DNA from: an uncultured Pelagibacteraceae bacterium
Lineage (GTDB): Bacteria; Pseudomonadota; Alphaproteobacteria; Pelagibacterales; Pelagibacteraceae
Direction of reading: 5' to 3'
DNA length: 48,541 bases
NCBI GenBank assembly: GCA_902598735.1
Contig: CACKCM010000008.1
Coordinates: forward strand, 1-48,541
The notes under the pieces were generated by a model, which saw only the letters and a list, made by a program, of their open reading frames with translations, had not been told where the DNA came from and ran no database searches. The translations under genes were made by a program, and so were the position numbers. Position 1 is the stretch's first letter, and the number at the start of each line of letters is the position of its first letter. Shown piece by piece: positions 1 through 6,795 of the stretch.

Positions 1-188
1 TTGACTTTTCCCAAGGGAAGGTTAATTGAACTTTTGCCTATTAGGCTTAACTCATCATTAATCTTTTTACCAACAGTGACTACTTCAAATGTATTTTGAT
101 CAATTATTTCAAAACCTAATTTCCTACATAATTTAATGAAGAATTTTTTTAAAAAACCTGAATTATTTGAGCTTCGAATATTTTTCAT
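1..188 (-). CDS. Unidentified protein, N-terminal part only
   Basis: This gene enters from the left edge and only its first 62 codons are visible, starting at the ATG complementary to 186-188. The segment begins MKNIRSSNNSGFLKKF, is Lys/Asn/Ile-rich and has no signal peptide or membrane segment. It is divergent from the rhodanese gene at 227, so the 38 bp between them must hold both promoters. I cannot assign a family from this much sequence; a cell-surface glycan or glycosyltransferase role is only a vague impression. The reading frame is open to the window edge, which is the main reason for calling it a gene. Confidence 0.6.
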   Translation of the reverse strand, partial: MKNIRSSNNSGFLKKFFIKLCRKLGFEIIDQNTFEVVTVGKKINDELSLIGKSSINLPLGKV

Positions 189-226
189 ACTAGTAAAATA
201 TATATAATAGTTTAATTATTTGATCT

Positions 227-625
227 ATGAGTATTAAATCTTCACAAAAATTAGTTCAGGAAGCTAATGAAAATATCGAAACATTAAGCGCGAATGAAGT
301 TAAAAGCTTAGTAGAACAAGACGAAATTACTCTAATTGACGTAAGGGATATTAGAGAATTATGGAAGGAGGGAACTATAAAAAATTCAAAACATATTCCA
401 AGAGGTATGTTAGAATTTTGGCTAGACCCGAATAGTTCTTACTATCAAGAGAACAAAATAAAAGATTTAAAAAAAATGGTTTTGTTTTGCGCTTTAGGTT
501 TTAGATCTGCTTTAGCCACGAAGGCTTTAGTTGATATGGGTTTTAAAAATGTTGCAAATGCAAGTGGTGGATTTGATGCTTTAAAAAATGCTGGACTGAA
601 AATAGTGCCGAAAGAAAAAAAATAA
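227..625 (+). CDS. Rhodanese-like domain protein
   Basis: A 132-residue single-domain rhodanese. The family carries sulfane sulfur as a persulfide on a loop cysteine and hands it to thiols, cyanide or biosynthetic partners. The start of the fold is seen as LIDVRD (36-41), and the catalytic loop CALGFRS at 88-94 matches the CxxGxRS pattern with Cys88 as persulfide carrier. There is no signal peptide, so the protein should be cytoplasmic. The N-terminal 20 residues are polar and probably flexible. It ends 1 bp before the convergent isomerase gene. The physiological sulfur acceptor cannot be told from sequence. The fold assignment is secure, the role is not. Confidence 0.9.
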   Translation: MSIKSSQKLVQEANENIETLSANEVKSLVEQDEITLIDVRDIRELWKEGTIKNSKHIPRGMLEFWLDPNSSYYQENKIKDLKKMVLFCALGFRSALATKALVDMGFKNVANASGGFDALKNAGLKIVPKEKK

Positions 626-626
626 T

Positions 627-1217
627 TTATTTACTAGCTTCTTTCAAAACAAATTCAATTCTATCTTGACCCCAAAAAATTTTATTGTTTGAAATAAATG
701 TTGGTGCCCCAAAAACTCCTTTTTCGTAAGCCTCACTAGTTCTTTTTTTTAAAGAGTCTTTTATAGATGAAGATGTAGCTCTTAGAGCAAAAGTCTTAGG
801 ATTGACATTTAAGTTTTTCAGTACTTTTCGAATTATATTATCATCATTCATATTTAATCCATCCTGCCATATTGCATCAAAAATATTGTCAATGTAATAA
901 CTTTTGAAGTTGTCCTCGTCAGCAACAAAAACACCCCGCATTAAGTTTAAACTTCTTATGGGAAAATAGGAATTAAATTTGAATTTTACATTATTTCGCT
1001 CAGCAATTAATTTACAGTCTCTAATCATATGCTTAGCTTTAGCAGGTATAAAAGCTGGTGCTTTAATTCCATGTAAGTTATGTAAACCACCTAAAAGAAT
1101 AGGCTTATATCGAACTTTGATTAAAGCTTTGTTCTCAATTTTTCTTATTTCTTTATGTGCAAGAAATGAATACGGACTAATAAAGTCAAAATAAAAATCA
1201 AATGGTTTAATCATCAA
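627..1217 (-). CDS. 2-hydroxychromene-2-carboxylate isomerase-like (DsbA-fold) protein
   Basis: A 196-residue protein of the HCCA isomerase/kappa-class glutathione transferase family. The N-terminus FYFDFISPYSF contains SPYS (14-17), where Ser14 is the glutathione-activating position. The LLGGL segment near residue 42 and the C-terminal VFGAPTFISNNKIFWGQDR are typical of the DsbA-like thioredoxin fold. In characterised members the enzyme interconverts HCCA and tHBPA during naphthalene breakdown with glutathione as cofactor. No aromatic pathway is nearby, so a general glutathione-dependent isomerase or detoxification role is more likely. Its start overlaps the end of the ABA4-like gene by 11 bp, suggesting a two-gene operon. 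Confidence 0.85.
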   Translation of the reverse strand: MMIKPFDFYFDFISPYSFLAHKEIRKIENKALIKVRYKPILLGGLHNLHGIKAPAFIPAKAKHMIRDCKLIAERNNVKFKFNSYFPIRSLNLMRGVFVADEDNFKSYYIDNIFDAIWQDGLNMNDDNIIRKVLKNLNVNPKTFALRATSSSIKDSLKKRTSEAYEKGVFGAPTFISNNKIFWGQDRIEFVLKEASK

Positions 1218-1677
1218 AGCTTATTTTTTTAGCAAAGAAAATTCTTATAAGCCAGTAAATCACTATTCCTACTGGTCCAGAAAAGTATGTTAGAATAAGA
1301 GTAGGAATAGTAATTATTTTAGGTATCAAATATCTTCTGGCATCTCTTATTATCCAAGCGCCTGCAAACAAACTTATTGCAAGAAAATGTAGCCAGAAAA
1401 TAAGTAACAAAATCTCATTAGAAAACATTGAATATAAACCATCTAATCCACTATATAATTCAAAACCATCAAATACATTTTTTTCTAAATAGAGATTATA
1501 TGTTAAATAAGAATATCCTGTTGCTAAAAGCAAAGGAGCAATAACTGATTGAGCTAAAAAGTTCGTCAAACCATGATTAGGAGCTAAAATTAATAACAAC
1601 CAAAAAGGTATAACTCCCCAATTAGCAACTAAATAAATATTTTCTGTGGTGATGAACGCTATTACATCATTTAACAT
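1207..1677 (-). CDS. ABA4-like (DUF4281) family membrane protein
   Basis: A 156-residue integral membrane protein with four or five hydrophobic segments. The features I associate with the ABA4-like family are an N-terminal NWGVIPFWLLLILAP, the central WLHFLAISLFAGAWIIRDARR, and the C-terminal IPTLILTYFSGPVGIVIYW. Plant ABA4 is needed for neoxanthin formation; the function of bacterial members is unknown, although a link to carotenoid or isoprenoid chemistry is often suspected. No carotenoid gene is present in this window. It lies directly upstream of, and overlaps, the HCCA-isomerase-like gene. It is divergent from recX, with 26 bp between the two start codons. Confidence 0.75.
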   Translation of the reverse strand: MLNDVIAFITTENIYLVANWGVIPFWLLLILAPNHGLTNFLAQSVIAPLLLATGYSYLTYNLYLEKNVFDGFELYSGLDGLYSMFSNEILLLIFWLHFLAISLFAGAWIIRDARRYLIPKIITIPTLILTYFSGPVGIVIYWLIRIFFAKKISFDD

Positions 1678-1691
1678 AAAAAATAATATAG

Positions 1692-1697
1692 TATATT
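1692..1697 (+). promoter_or_regulatory. Candidate -10 box of a leaderless recX transcript
   Basis: TATATT ends exactly 6 nt before the recX ATG at 1704, which would place transcription start on the A of the start codon. There is no Shine-Dalgarno sequence in the gap AAAGTA. No convincing -35 is visible. AT-rich DNA makes such hexamers common, so this is weak on its own; its value is that the same spacing recurs at metC, the aminotransferase and, with 1 nt more, rpoZ. Confidence 0.3.
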
Positions 1698-1703
1698 AAA
1701 GTA

Positions 1704-2264
1704 ATGAATCCCACATCAAATAAAAGTGATTTTGAAGATCTAACTACGAATTTGAAAGATTTAGCTTATTCTTATCTTGAGAAATATAATCCCTCCAAAC
1801 AACAACTTAAAGTTTACTTACTCAAAAAATATCTATTAAAAATAAAGGGTTCTAAATCTAAAAAAGAGGTAACATCAATAATCGATGAAATCATTTCAAA
1901 CTTAGAGAAAAATAAAGTTTTAAATGATGAAATGTACTCAGACTCAAAAGCAAGAATGTTTTTGAGAAGAGGCTATTCTTTGAACAAGATAAATCAATCG
2001 CTAAGAAATAAAGGGATTGAAGATAAATATGTTAAACAAAGCATAGAAAAAATAAAAGAAGACCAAATTGAACCAGATTTTGTATCTGCTTTGAAACTTT
2101 GCAGAAGAAGAAGAATAGGCCCTTTACGGCCTGAGAGTAATCGTGAATTATTTTACAAAAAAGATATGGGTATTTTAGCTCGTGGAGGATTTAGTTTTGA
2201 TTTATCTAAAAGAGTTTTAGATCTCGATACAAAGGAATTTAATAAATTAATCAAGATTATCTGA
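1704..2264 (+). CDS. recX: Regulatory protein RecX
   Basis: A 186-residue RecX-family protein, which binds RecA filaments and modulates recombination and the SOS response. It is largely helical, with tandem three-helix repeats. The segments AYSYLEKYNPSKQQLKVYLLKK, FLRRGYSLNKINQSLRNKGI and RRRRIGP are typical of alphaproteobacterial RecX. It is not next to recA here, as often happens in compact genomes. The ATG is preceded by no ribosome binding site but by a possible -10 box at leaderless spacing. Its 3' end overlaps by 18 bp the end of a small convergent membrane-protein gene. Confidence 0.85.
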   Translation: MNPTSNKSDFEDLTTNLKDLAYSYLEKYNPSKQQLKVYLLKKYLLKIKGSKSKKEVTSIIDEIISNLEKNKVLNDEMYSDSKARMFLRRGYSLNKINQSLRNKGIEDKYVKQSIEKIKEDQIEPDFVSALKLCRRRRIGPLRPESNRELFYKKDMGILARGGFSFDLSKRVLDLDTKEFNKLIKII

Positions 2265-2390
2265 TTTTTTCTTTTTTTCATCCTCTAGTAAAATATCGAG
2301 TTTTCTTTTTAGAGCATTTCTTACAAGAATAAAAAAAAGAACACCTAAAAAGGTTACGGACAAAATTATTATTAAAATAGTTTTAATCAT
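2247..2390 (-). CDS. Small single-pass membrane protein (47 aa)
   Basis: A 47-codon gene that is easy to miss. It starts MIKTILIIILSVTFLG and has one hydrophobic helix (about 4-23), then RNALKRKLD and a highly charged tail EDEKKKKSDN, so the likely topology is N-out with a cytoplasmic charged tail. The start codon sits in the overlap ATGATTAA with the stop of cysQ, a classic translational-coupling arrangement. The 3' end overlaps recX convergently by 18 bp. I do not recognise a family. The coupling and protein-like composition make it probably real. Confidence 0.6.
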   Translation of the reverse strand: MIKTILIIILSVTFLGVLFFILVRNALKRKLDILLEDEKKKKSDNLD

Positions 2391-3162
2391 TTAAATTTTT
2401 AGATCGTCTAATTAATAAGCTAGGATTCTTATAATCTTCTTTGCCATATAAAAAAGGCTTACCATCTAACGTCTTAATTATAGCCCCTGCATTTTGAGCG
2501 ACTGCATGTCCTGCTGCATAATCCCATTCATTAGCTCTTTCTTTAGCAGCATATATGTCATATTCACCAGTCGCTATTACACAGAATTTATAAGAGCTAG
2601 CCATTTTAACAATTGAGTTAACATTGTACTCTTTTAATTTATTCAAAATCATATCAGATGGTTTAAATGCACTAGATAAAGCAACAATTTTCCCTTTAGG
2701 TTGTTGTTTCTCACAATTTATTTTTTTAGTTTTATTTTTTTCAATTAGATAACTTTCACCTGGAGAGTATGAAAAAAACAATCTATTTTTTTTGGGAGCT
2801 CCTACAAGACCTAAAACAGGGACTTTATTAACGACTAAAGCAGCGTTAATAGTGTATTCATCTTTACCAGCTATATATTCTTTTGTACCATCTATTGGGT
2901 CAATTAACCAAAAAATTTTTGATGTGTTTTTAATCTTTAGATCTACTGTTTCTTCAGAAATAATTGGAATATTTGGAGTAACTTCAGAAATTCTTCTTGA
3001 TATCAATTCATTCACTCTCAAGTCACCGTTGCTAACTGGAGATCTGTCCTCTTTAATTTGGATTTTTAAGCCCTCTTGATAAATTCTTACTGATTCTTTT
3101 CCAGCATAATCGAATGTTTCAATTAATCCTTCTGCTAAAATTTTAAGCTCATCTCTATTCAT
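2383..3162 (-). CDS. cysQ: 3'(2'),5'-bisphosphate nucleotidase CysQ
   Basis: A 259-residue member of the inositol-monophosphatase superfamily. The Mg-binding motifs are in place: ISEE (68-71), WLIDPIDGTKEYI with DPIDGT at 88-93, and WDYAAGHA (213-220). The DGTKEF/Y variant is diagnostic of CysQ rather than of inositol phosphatases. The enzyme converts 3'-phosphoadenosine 5'-phosphate, made by sulfotransferases or PAPS reduction, to AMP and phosphate. It could also keep PAP-inhibited RNases active. It overlaps the upstream DUF3553 gene by 8 bp and the downstream 47-aa gene by 8 bp, giving a tight three-gene operon. Confidence 0.9.
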   Translation of the reverse strand: MNRDELKILAEGLIETFDYAGKESVRIYQEGLKIQIKEDRSPVSNGDLRVNELISRRISEVTPNIPIISEETVDLKIKNTSKIFWLIDPIDGTKEYIAGKDEYTINAALVVNKVPVLGLVGAPKKNRLFFSYSPGESYLIEKNKTKKINCEKQQPKGKIVALSSAFKPSDMILNKLKEYNVNSIVKMASSYKFCVIATGEYDIYAAKERANEWDYAAGHAVAQNAGAIIKTLDGKPFLYGKEDYKNPSLLIRRSKNLND

Positions 3163-3328
3163 CTTCTATTTTTTCTAGTTTAATATTTTCAATGTTTATT
3201 ACTCTCTTTCCAAAGTTTTCAAAGTTCACTGTTACTTTATTACCAATAATTGACTGCACTTGACCTATTCCCCACTCACTATTAGTAGGGTTTTTGACAT
3301 AATCACCTGGTTCAAAATCAATTAGCAT
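3155..3328 (-). CDS. DUF3553 family small protein (57 aa)
   Basis: A 57-residue protein matching the DUF3553 pattern: FEPGDYVKNP, then EWGIGQVQS, then VTVNFENFGK. This resembles the short Tudor/KOW-like domains fused to UvrD-type helicases, in which FxPGDxVxHPxxGxGxV recurs. As a free-standing protein it is common in alphaproteobacteria, and its function is not established. A nucleic-acid or protein-binding beta-barrel is an inference from that resemblance. The start is the ATG complementary to 3326-3328, 41 bp from the divergent mnmA start. It overlaps cysQ by 8 bp. Confidence 0.8.
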   Translation of the reverse strand: MLIDFEPGDYVKNPTNSEWGIGQVQSIIGNKVTVNFENFGKRVINIENIKLEKIEDE

Positions 3329-3368
3329 TATGGAAAATAAATAGTAAATATATTATACACTTTTAGAT

Positions 3369-4496
3369 ATGAATTCTCTAGGAATTAATAAATCAAAGAA
3401 AGAAACTAAAGTTGTAGTTGCTATGTCTGGGGGAGTTGACTCCTCAGTTGTTGCAGCTCTAATGAAACAAGAAGGTTACAACGTGACTGGAATTACTTTA
3501 AAACTCTACGATGATTCAAAACAGTCTAAAGAGGGTAGACAATGTTGTGCTGGGCAGGATATTATAGATGCAAAAAGAGTTTCAGAAAAAATTAATATAA
3601 ATCATGAAATTTTGTACTATCAAAAAAAATTTAGAAAAGAAGTAATCGATTCTTTTATTGATAGCTACGCAGCTGGAGAAACTCCAATTCCTTGTGTTCA
3701 GTGCAATCAAACAGTTAAATTTAGAGATTTATTTAAATATGCAAAAGATATGAAAGCTGACGCTCTAATAACAGGACATTACGTTTCAAGAATTCAAAAA
3801 AATGGACAAGCGAGTATGTACAGAGCCAAAGATCACAATAGAGATCAAAGTTATTTTTTATTTAACACTACCCAAGAACAACTTAATTATTTAAGATTTC
3901 CATTAGGTGAGATTGATAAATCTGAAACTAGGGCTTTGGCTAAAAAACTTAATTTAAATGTAGCGGATAAGCCAGATAGTCAAGATATTTGTTTTGTACC
4001 TAATGGTGATTATAGTTCTGTGATCAAAAAGTATCGACCAGAGTCTTTTAAAAAAGGAAAAATAATTGACTTGACCGGAAATCAAATTGGAGAACATGAG
4101 GGAATAATTAATTATACAATAGGACAAAGAAAGGGAATAAAAATATCGAGTGAAAAGCCACTTTATGTAATAAATATTAATGCAGAAAATAATACAGTAA
4201 TAGTAGGTAGTAAACAAAATTTAGAAATTAATAAAATACAATTAAGAGAACTTAATATTTTAGCACCAACGAAAGAATTTGAGAAAACAATAAATATTAA
4301 AGTAAGGTCAACGGGAAAACTCTTGAAAGCTAAAATTAATTTACGAGATTACCATCCTCAAGTAGAAATTTTAGATAAAGAAACTGGAATTTCTCCTGGG
4401 CAAGCATGTGTTTTTTATTCAAAAGACGAAGTTGGGGATAAAGTACTAGGTGGAGGATGGATAGATAAGGTATATAATAATAGTTTATCCACTTAG
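3369..4496 (+). CDS. mnmA: tRNA-specific 2-thiouridylase MnmA
   Basis: A 375-residue enzyme that installs the 2-thio group on the wobble uridine U34 of tRNA-Lys, tRNA-Glu and tRNA-Gln, using ATP and persulfide sulfur. The PP-loop SGGVDSS is at 20-26, the nucleophile Cys109 lies in PCVQCN, and the persulfide Cys208 lies in [18 protein letters not shown] and DQSYFLF are also family hallmarks. Length is normal for MnmA. The sulfur donor chain is not encoded nearby, although the rhodanese at 227 is a theoretical partner. It is followed by a 240-bp convergent spacer containing a probable structured RNA. Confidence 0.95.
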   Translation: MNSLGINKSKKETKVVVAMSGGVDSSVVAALMKQEGYNVTGITLKLYDDSKQSKEGRQCCAGQDIIDAKRVSEKININHEILYYQKKFRKEVIDSFIDSYAAGETPIPCVQCNQTVKFRDLFKYAKDMKADALITGHYVSRIQKNGQASMYRAKDHNRDQSYFLFNTTQEQLNYLRFPLGEIDKSETRALAKKLNLNVADKPDSQDICFVPNGDYSSVIKKYRPESFKKGKIIDLTGNQIGEHEGIINYTIGQRKGIKISSEKPLYVININAENNTVIVGSKQNLEINKIQLRELNILAPTKEFEKTINIKVRSTGKLLKAKINLRDYHPQVEILDKETGISPGQACVFYSKDEVGDKVLGGGWIDKVYNNSLST

Positions 4497-4564
4497 TTAA
4501 CAACCTTTCATCAAACACGTAATAAGTGATTACATTTTTCACAAAGCTATGTTTTAATAATTTT

Positions 4565-4737
4565 AATTAAGAGGCAACTCTTAACTGACCATTTAAGGAA
4601 AAACCGAGAGGTCTAAGCTTAAAGGGCAGAAAGATGAACCTAGTAGCGCTAGAATAGTTCATCGGGATGGCTTGGCGGTAGCGCCTAAAACGACGAGCCA
4701 AAACTACTAAATTTCTGGGCGAAAGCCTAGAAATTTA
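4565..4737 (+). ncRNA. Candidate structured non-coding RNA of unknown family
   Basis: This stretch between the convergent ends of mnmA and a membrane-protein gene carries no plausible open frame and is more G+C-rich than its surroundings. On the plus strand it folds into at least four local helices. These are TTAAGAG/CTCTTAA with a GCAA loop (4567-4584); GATGAAC/GTTCATC enclosing CTAG/CTAG (4633-4663); GGCT/AGCC enclosing GGCG/CGCC with a GTAG loop (4669-4699); and a 12-bp stem with a GAAA loop (4709-4736). Two GNRA tetraloops in the plus orientation favour transcription rightward. I did not find the conserved cores of RNase P, SRP, tmRNA or 6S RNA. Family and boundaries are undetermined. Confidence 0.45.
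4709..4736 (-). terminator. Strong hairpin at the end of the membrane-protein gene
   Basis: A 12-bp stem, AAATTTCTGGGC pairing with GCCTAGAAATTT (one G-T pair), closed by GAAA. It overlaps the stop codon of the minus-strand gene ending at 4735. Read leftward it is followed after a few bases by a short T tract (GTTTTGG), so it could terminate that gene. Read rightward there is no T tract. It may instead be the 3' helix of the candidate RNA, and the two roles are not exclusive. Confidence 0.35.
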
Positions 4738-5436
4738 AGTGGTTCTTATCCAAAACATTCTTGAAAATAAATAAAATAAAATTACTCCAACAAAATAATT
4801 CCATTCTAAAGCATGTTTGATATGTGTATTTCCTTTAGTCACTAGTATAGGTAAACTAAGTATTGCTACGGCAGCTAAGACTGCAACCAATATTAGTTTA
4901 AACAATAAAATTTTTCTATTTATAAATTTATCAATTTTTGTTTTCAATTTGTAAAAATGAAAAACCAAATAACCTTGAGCAATAATTTCAAATATAATAA
5001 ATAAAACTAGCACCACTCTTCTAAATAATTTGTAAATTTGAATATCAAACTTTATTCCTAAAAAAACAGAGTGAACAGCTAGAAATACAGCTGATAAAAT
5101 ACCGAATGTTTTAAAATTATAATTTATGTTTGTTTCGTAAAATTTATTTATTAATTGATTATTACTTTTCCAGTAAAAATATAGAAGCACAGAAGTAAAA
5201 ATCATTGATGGTTTGAAAATTAAGTATTGAGGAAAAGTTCTCGAAGCTCGGCTGATAGATAGACTTCCATCTAGATAAGGAATTGAAAAATTAGATCGAC
5301 CAATGTAGTCTACAGAAAAAATTGTATTCTCTAATAATTCATAATTTTGAGATATTAATAAACAAAAGTTTATTGCCAATAATGGCACAAAAAATATCCA
5401 CAAACTCAATTTTCTTATTTGAGTTATCTCAGGCAT
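4735..5436 (-). CDS. Polytopic membrane protein, possibly Frag1/DRAM/Sfk1-like
   Basis: A 233-residue protein with about six hydrophobic segments (near 12-30, 75-90, 108-125, 135-157, 178-198 and 213-230). The first loop contains SIPYLDGSLSISRASRTFP, and the last helix is preceded by KHALEWN. A Pro/Ser-containing first loop followed by a conserved LEW before the last helix recalls the Frag1/DRAM/Sfk1 family, but I hold that only loosely. It starts 12 bp after the stop of a 27-codon basic-peptide gene, so the two are probably co-transcribed. Function is unknown. Confidence 0.6.
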   Translation of the reverse strand: MPEITQIRKLSLWIFFVPLLAINFCLLISQNYELLENTIFSVDYIGRSNFSIPYLDGSLSISRASRTFPQYLIFKPSMIFTSVLLYFYWKSNNQLINKFYETNINYNFKTFGILSAVFLAVHSVFLGIKFDIQIYKLFRRVVLVLFIIFEIIAQGYLVFHFYKLKTKIDKFINRKILLFKLILVAVLAAVAILSLPILVTKGNTHIKHALEWNYFVGVILFYLFSRMFWIRTT

Positions 5437-5448
5437 AAAATTTTATGA

Positions 5449-5532
5449 TTATTTCTTTTTATTTCTTTTTCTTGCTCTTCTTTTTTTTGAGCCAATTTTT
5501 CTTCTACCACGGTGCTTTTTTGGGTAACCCAT
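5449..5532 (-). CDS. 27-aa strongly basic peptide with strong RBS
   Basis: A 27-codon frame beginning MGYPKKHRGRRKIG, with more than half Lys or Arg and no acidic residue. GGAGG lies 8 nt before the ATG, one of the best Shine-Dalgarno sequences in the window, where most genes have none. The composition resembles very small ribosome-associated proteins such as THX/bS22-like or COX24-type basic peptides, but I cannot place it in a family. It lies 12 bp upstream of the membrane-protein gene. A longer frame on the opposite strand is its antisense shadow. RNA binding is an inference from charge alone. Confidence 0.6.
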   Translation of the reverse strand: MGYPKKHRGRRKIGSKKRRARKRNKKK

Positions 5533-5586
5533 ATTTTTGCCTCCTTTTTTTTATTTTAATGTGTAAAGTTATATATAAAGTTCAAT

Positions 5587-5592
5587 TATACT
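5587..5592 (+). promoter_or_regulatory. Candidate -10 box of a leaderless metC transcript
   Basis: TATACT ends exactly 6 nt before the ATG at 5599, so the predicted transcript would begin at the start codon. The intervening TAATTT has no ribosome binding site. No clear -35 hexamer is seen. It shares its spacing with the candidates before recX and the aminotransferase gene. Confidence 0.35.
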
Positions 5593-5598
5593 TAATTT

Positions 5599-6795
5599 AT
5601 GAAAAAGTCTATAAGCACATTTCTAAAACATCCAACAAAAGATAGCTCAAATAGATCCGCAAATCCCCCTGTAACTCGTGCATCTACTATTTTATTTAAT
5701 TCAATGCAGGAAATGTATCAACATGAACTTAAAATTAAGAAACACAAGAAAGTATCTCATTATACATACGGAAGATATGGTAGTACGACTACAATTGAAC
5801 TTGAAAATATTTTAAAAGAATTAGAGCAGGCTTATCATGTTTTCCTTACTGGCACAGGATTTGGCGGTATAGCTTTGGCATTAATGTCTCTCTGCAGGCC
5901 TGGAGATGAAATTTTAGTTTCAGATAATGTTTACGGTCCAACAAAAGAAATATCTCAAGAACTTATGAGAGAATTTAAAGTTGATGCTAGATTTTATAAC
6001 CCCGATTCTTTTAATGATTTAAAAAGAAAAATATCAAATAAAACGAAAATGATTTTAGTTGAAAATCCAGGAAGTAATACTTTTGAATTTCAAGACTTGT
6101 CTAAGATTGTCAAGTTAGCTAAAAGAAAAAAAATTTTCACTTTACTTGATAATACTTGGGGGACACCACTATACCTTAAACCGTTGAAGTTAGGATTTGA
6201 TATGTCTTTTTGCTCTGCCACAAAATATTTTTCTGGTCACTCCGATGCTATGGGTGGCTCTTTAGCTGTAAGTCAAAAAGTTTTTGAAAAAATAATGTTT
6301 TTTTACAAATTATCAGGATATCGAATGTCAGCTGATGAAGCTTACTTAATAATAAGAGGTTTAAGAACTTTAGATACCAGACTTAGACAGCATTATGAAA
6401 ATACAAAAACTGTAATTAAATTTTTAAAAAAACAAAAAAAAATAAAAGAAATTCTATACCCACACAATCCCTTAAGTAAGAATTATAAACTTTGGAAAAA
6501 GTATTATTCAGGAGCAACAGGGCTGTTTTCTATTGTTATCAAAAGTAGAAAAAAATCTTCGGTAATTGCCTTTGTCAATTCTCTTGAATTATTTGGAATT
6601 GGTTATAGCTGGGGTGGTTTTGAAAGTCTTGCTATTCTTCAAGAGATAAAAAGTTCAAAAAAAGATGAATATTTAAAAGGACGTCAATTTTATCGATTTA
6701 AAAAAGATGAGCATATTGTAAGACTTCATATTGGTTTAGAAGATACAAAAGATTTGATTAATGATTTAAAACAAGGATTAAAGAAAATTAGATGA
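5599..6795 (+). CDS. metC: Cystathionine beta-lyase (Cys/Met metabolism PLP enzyme)
   Basis: A 398-residue fold-type I PLP enzyme. Recognisable elements are TYGRYG (56-61, phosphate/PLP contacts from the neighbouring subunit), LLDNTWGTP (182-190, Asp184 binding the pyridine nitrogen) and SFCSATKYFSGHSDAMGG with the Schiff-base Lys209. The ending SWGGFESLA...RLHIGLED is characteristic of cystathionine beta-lyases, which cleave cystathionine to homocysteine, pyruvate and ammonia. Other cysteine-S-conjugate beta-lyase activities are possible. Its stop overlaps the next start as ATGA, so it is coupled to an MFS transporter. This suggests the transporter handles a sulfur amino acid or a lyase product. 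Confidence 0.85.
   Translation: MKKSISTFLKHPTKDSSNRSANPPVTRASTILFNSMQEMYQHELKIKKHKKVSHYTYGRYGSTTTIELENILKELEQAYHVFLTGTGFGGIALALMSLCRPGDEILVSDNVYGPTKEISQELMREFKVDARFYNPDSFNDLKRKISNKTKMILVENPGSNTFEFQDLSKIVKLAKRKKIFTLLDNTWGTPLYLKPLKLGFDMSFCSATKYFSGHSDAMGGSLAVSQKVFEKIMFFYKLSGYRMSADEAYLIIRGLRTLDTRLRQHYENTKTVIKFLKKQKKIKEILYPHNPLSKNYKLWKKYYSGATGLFSIVIKSRKKSSVIAFVNSLELFGIGYSWGGFESLAILQEIKSSKKDEYLKGRQFYRFKKDEHIVRLHIGLEDTKDLINDLKQGLKKIR

Noticed and set aside
4565-4737. Interpretation of the spacer as RNase P RNA, SRP RNA, tmRNA or 6S RNA
   Set aside because: I looked for the conserved cores (RNase P GAGGAAAGTCC, SRP GGAAGGAAGCAGCC-type loop, tmRNA T-loop and tag codons, 6S bubble) on both strands and did not find them.
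5445-5645. 66-codon plus-strand frame rich in Phe and Leu
   Set aside because: It is the antisense of the basic peptide gene (5449-5532), whose Lys/Arg codons read as Phe/Ser/Leu on the other strand, and it overlaps the metC start. It has no ribosome binding site.
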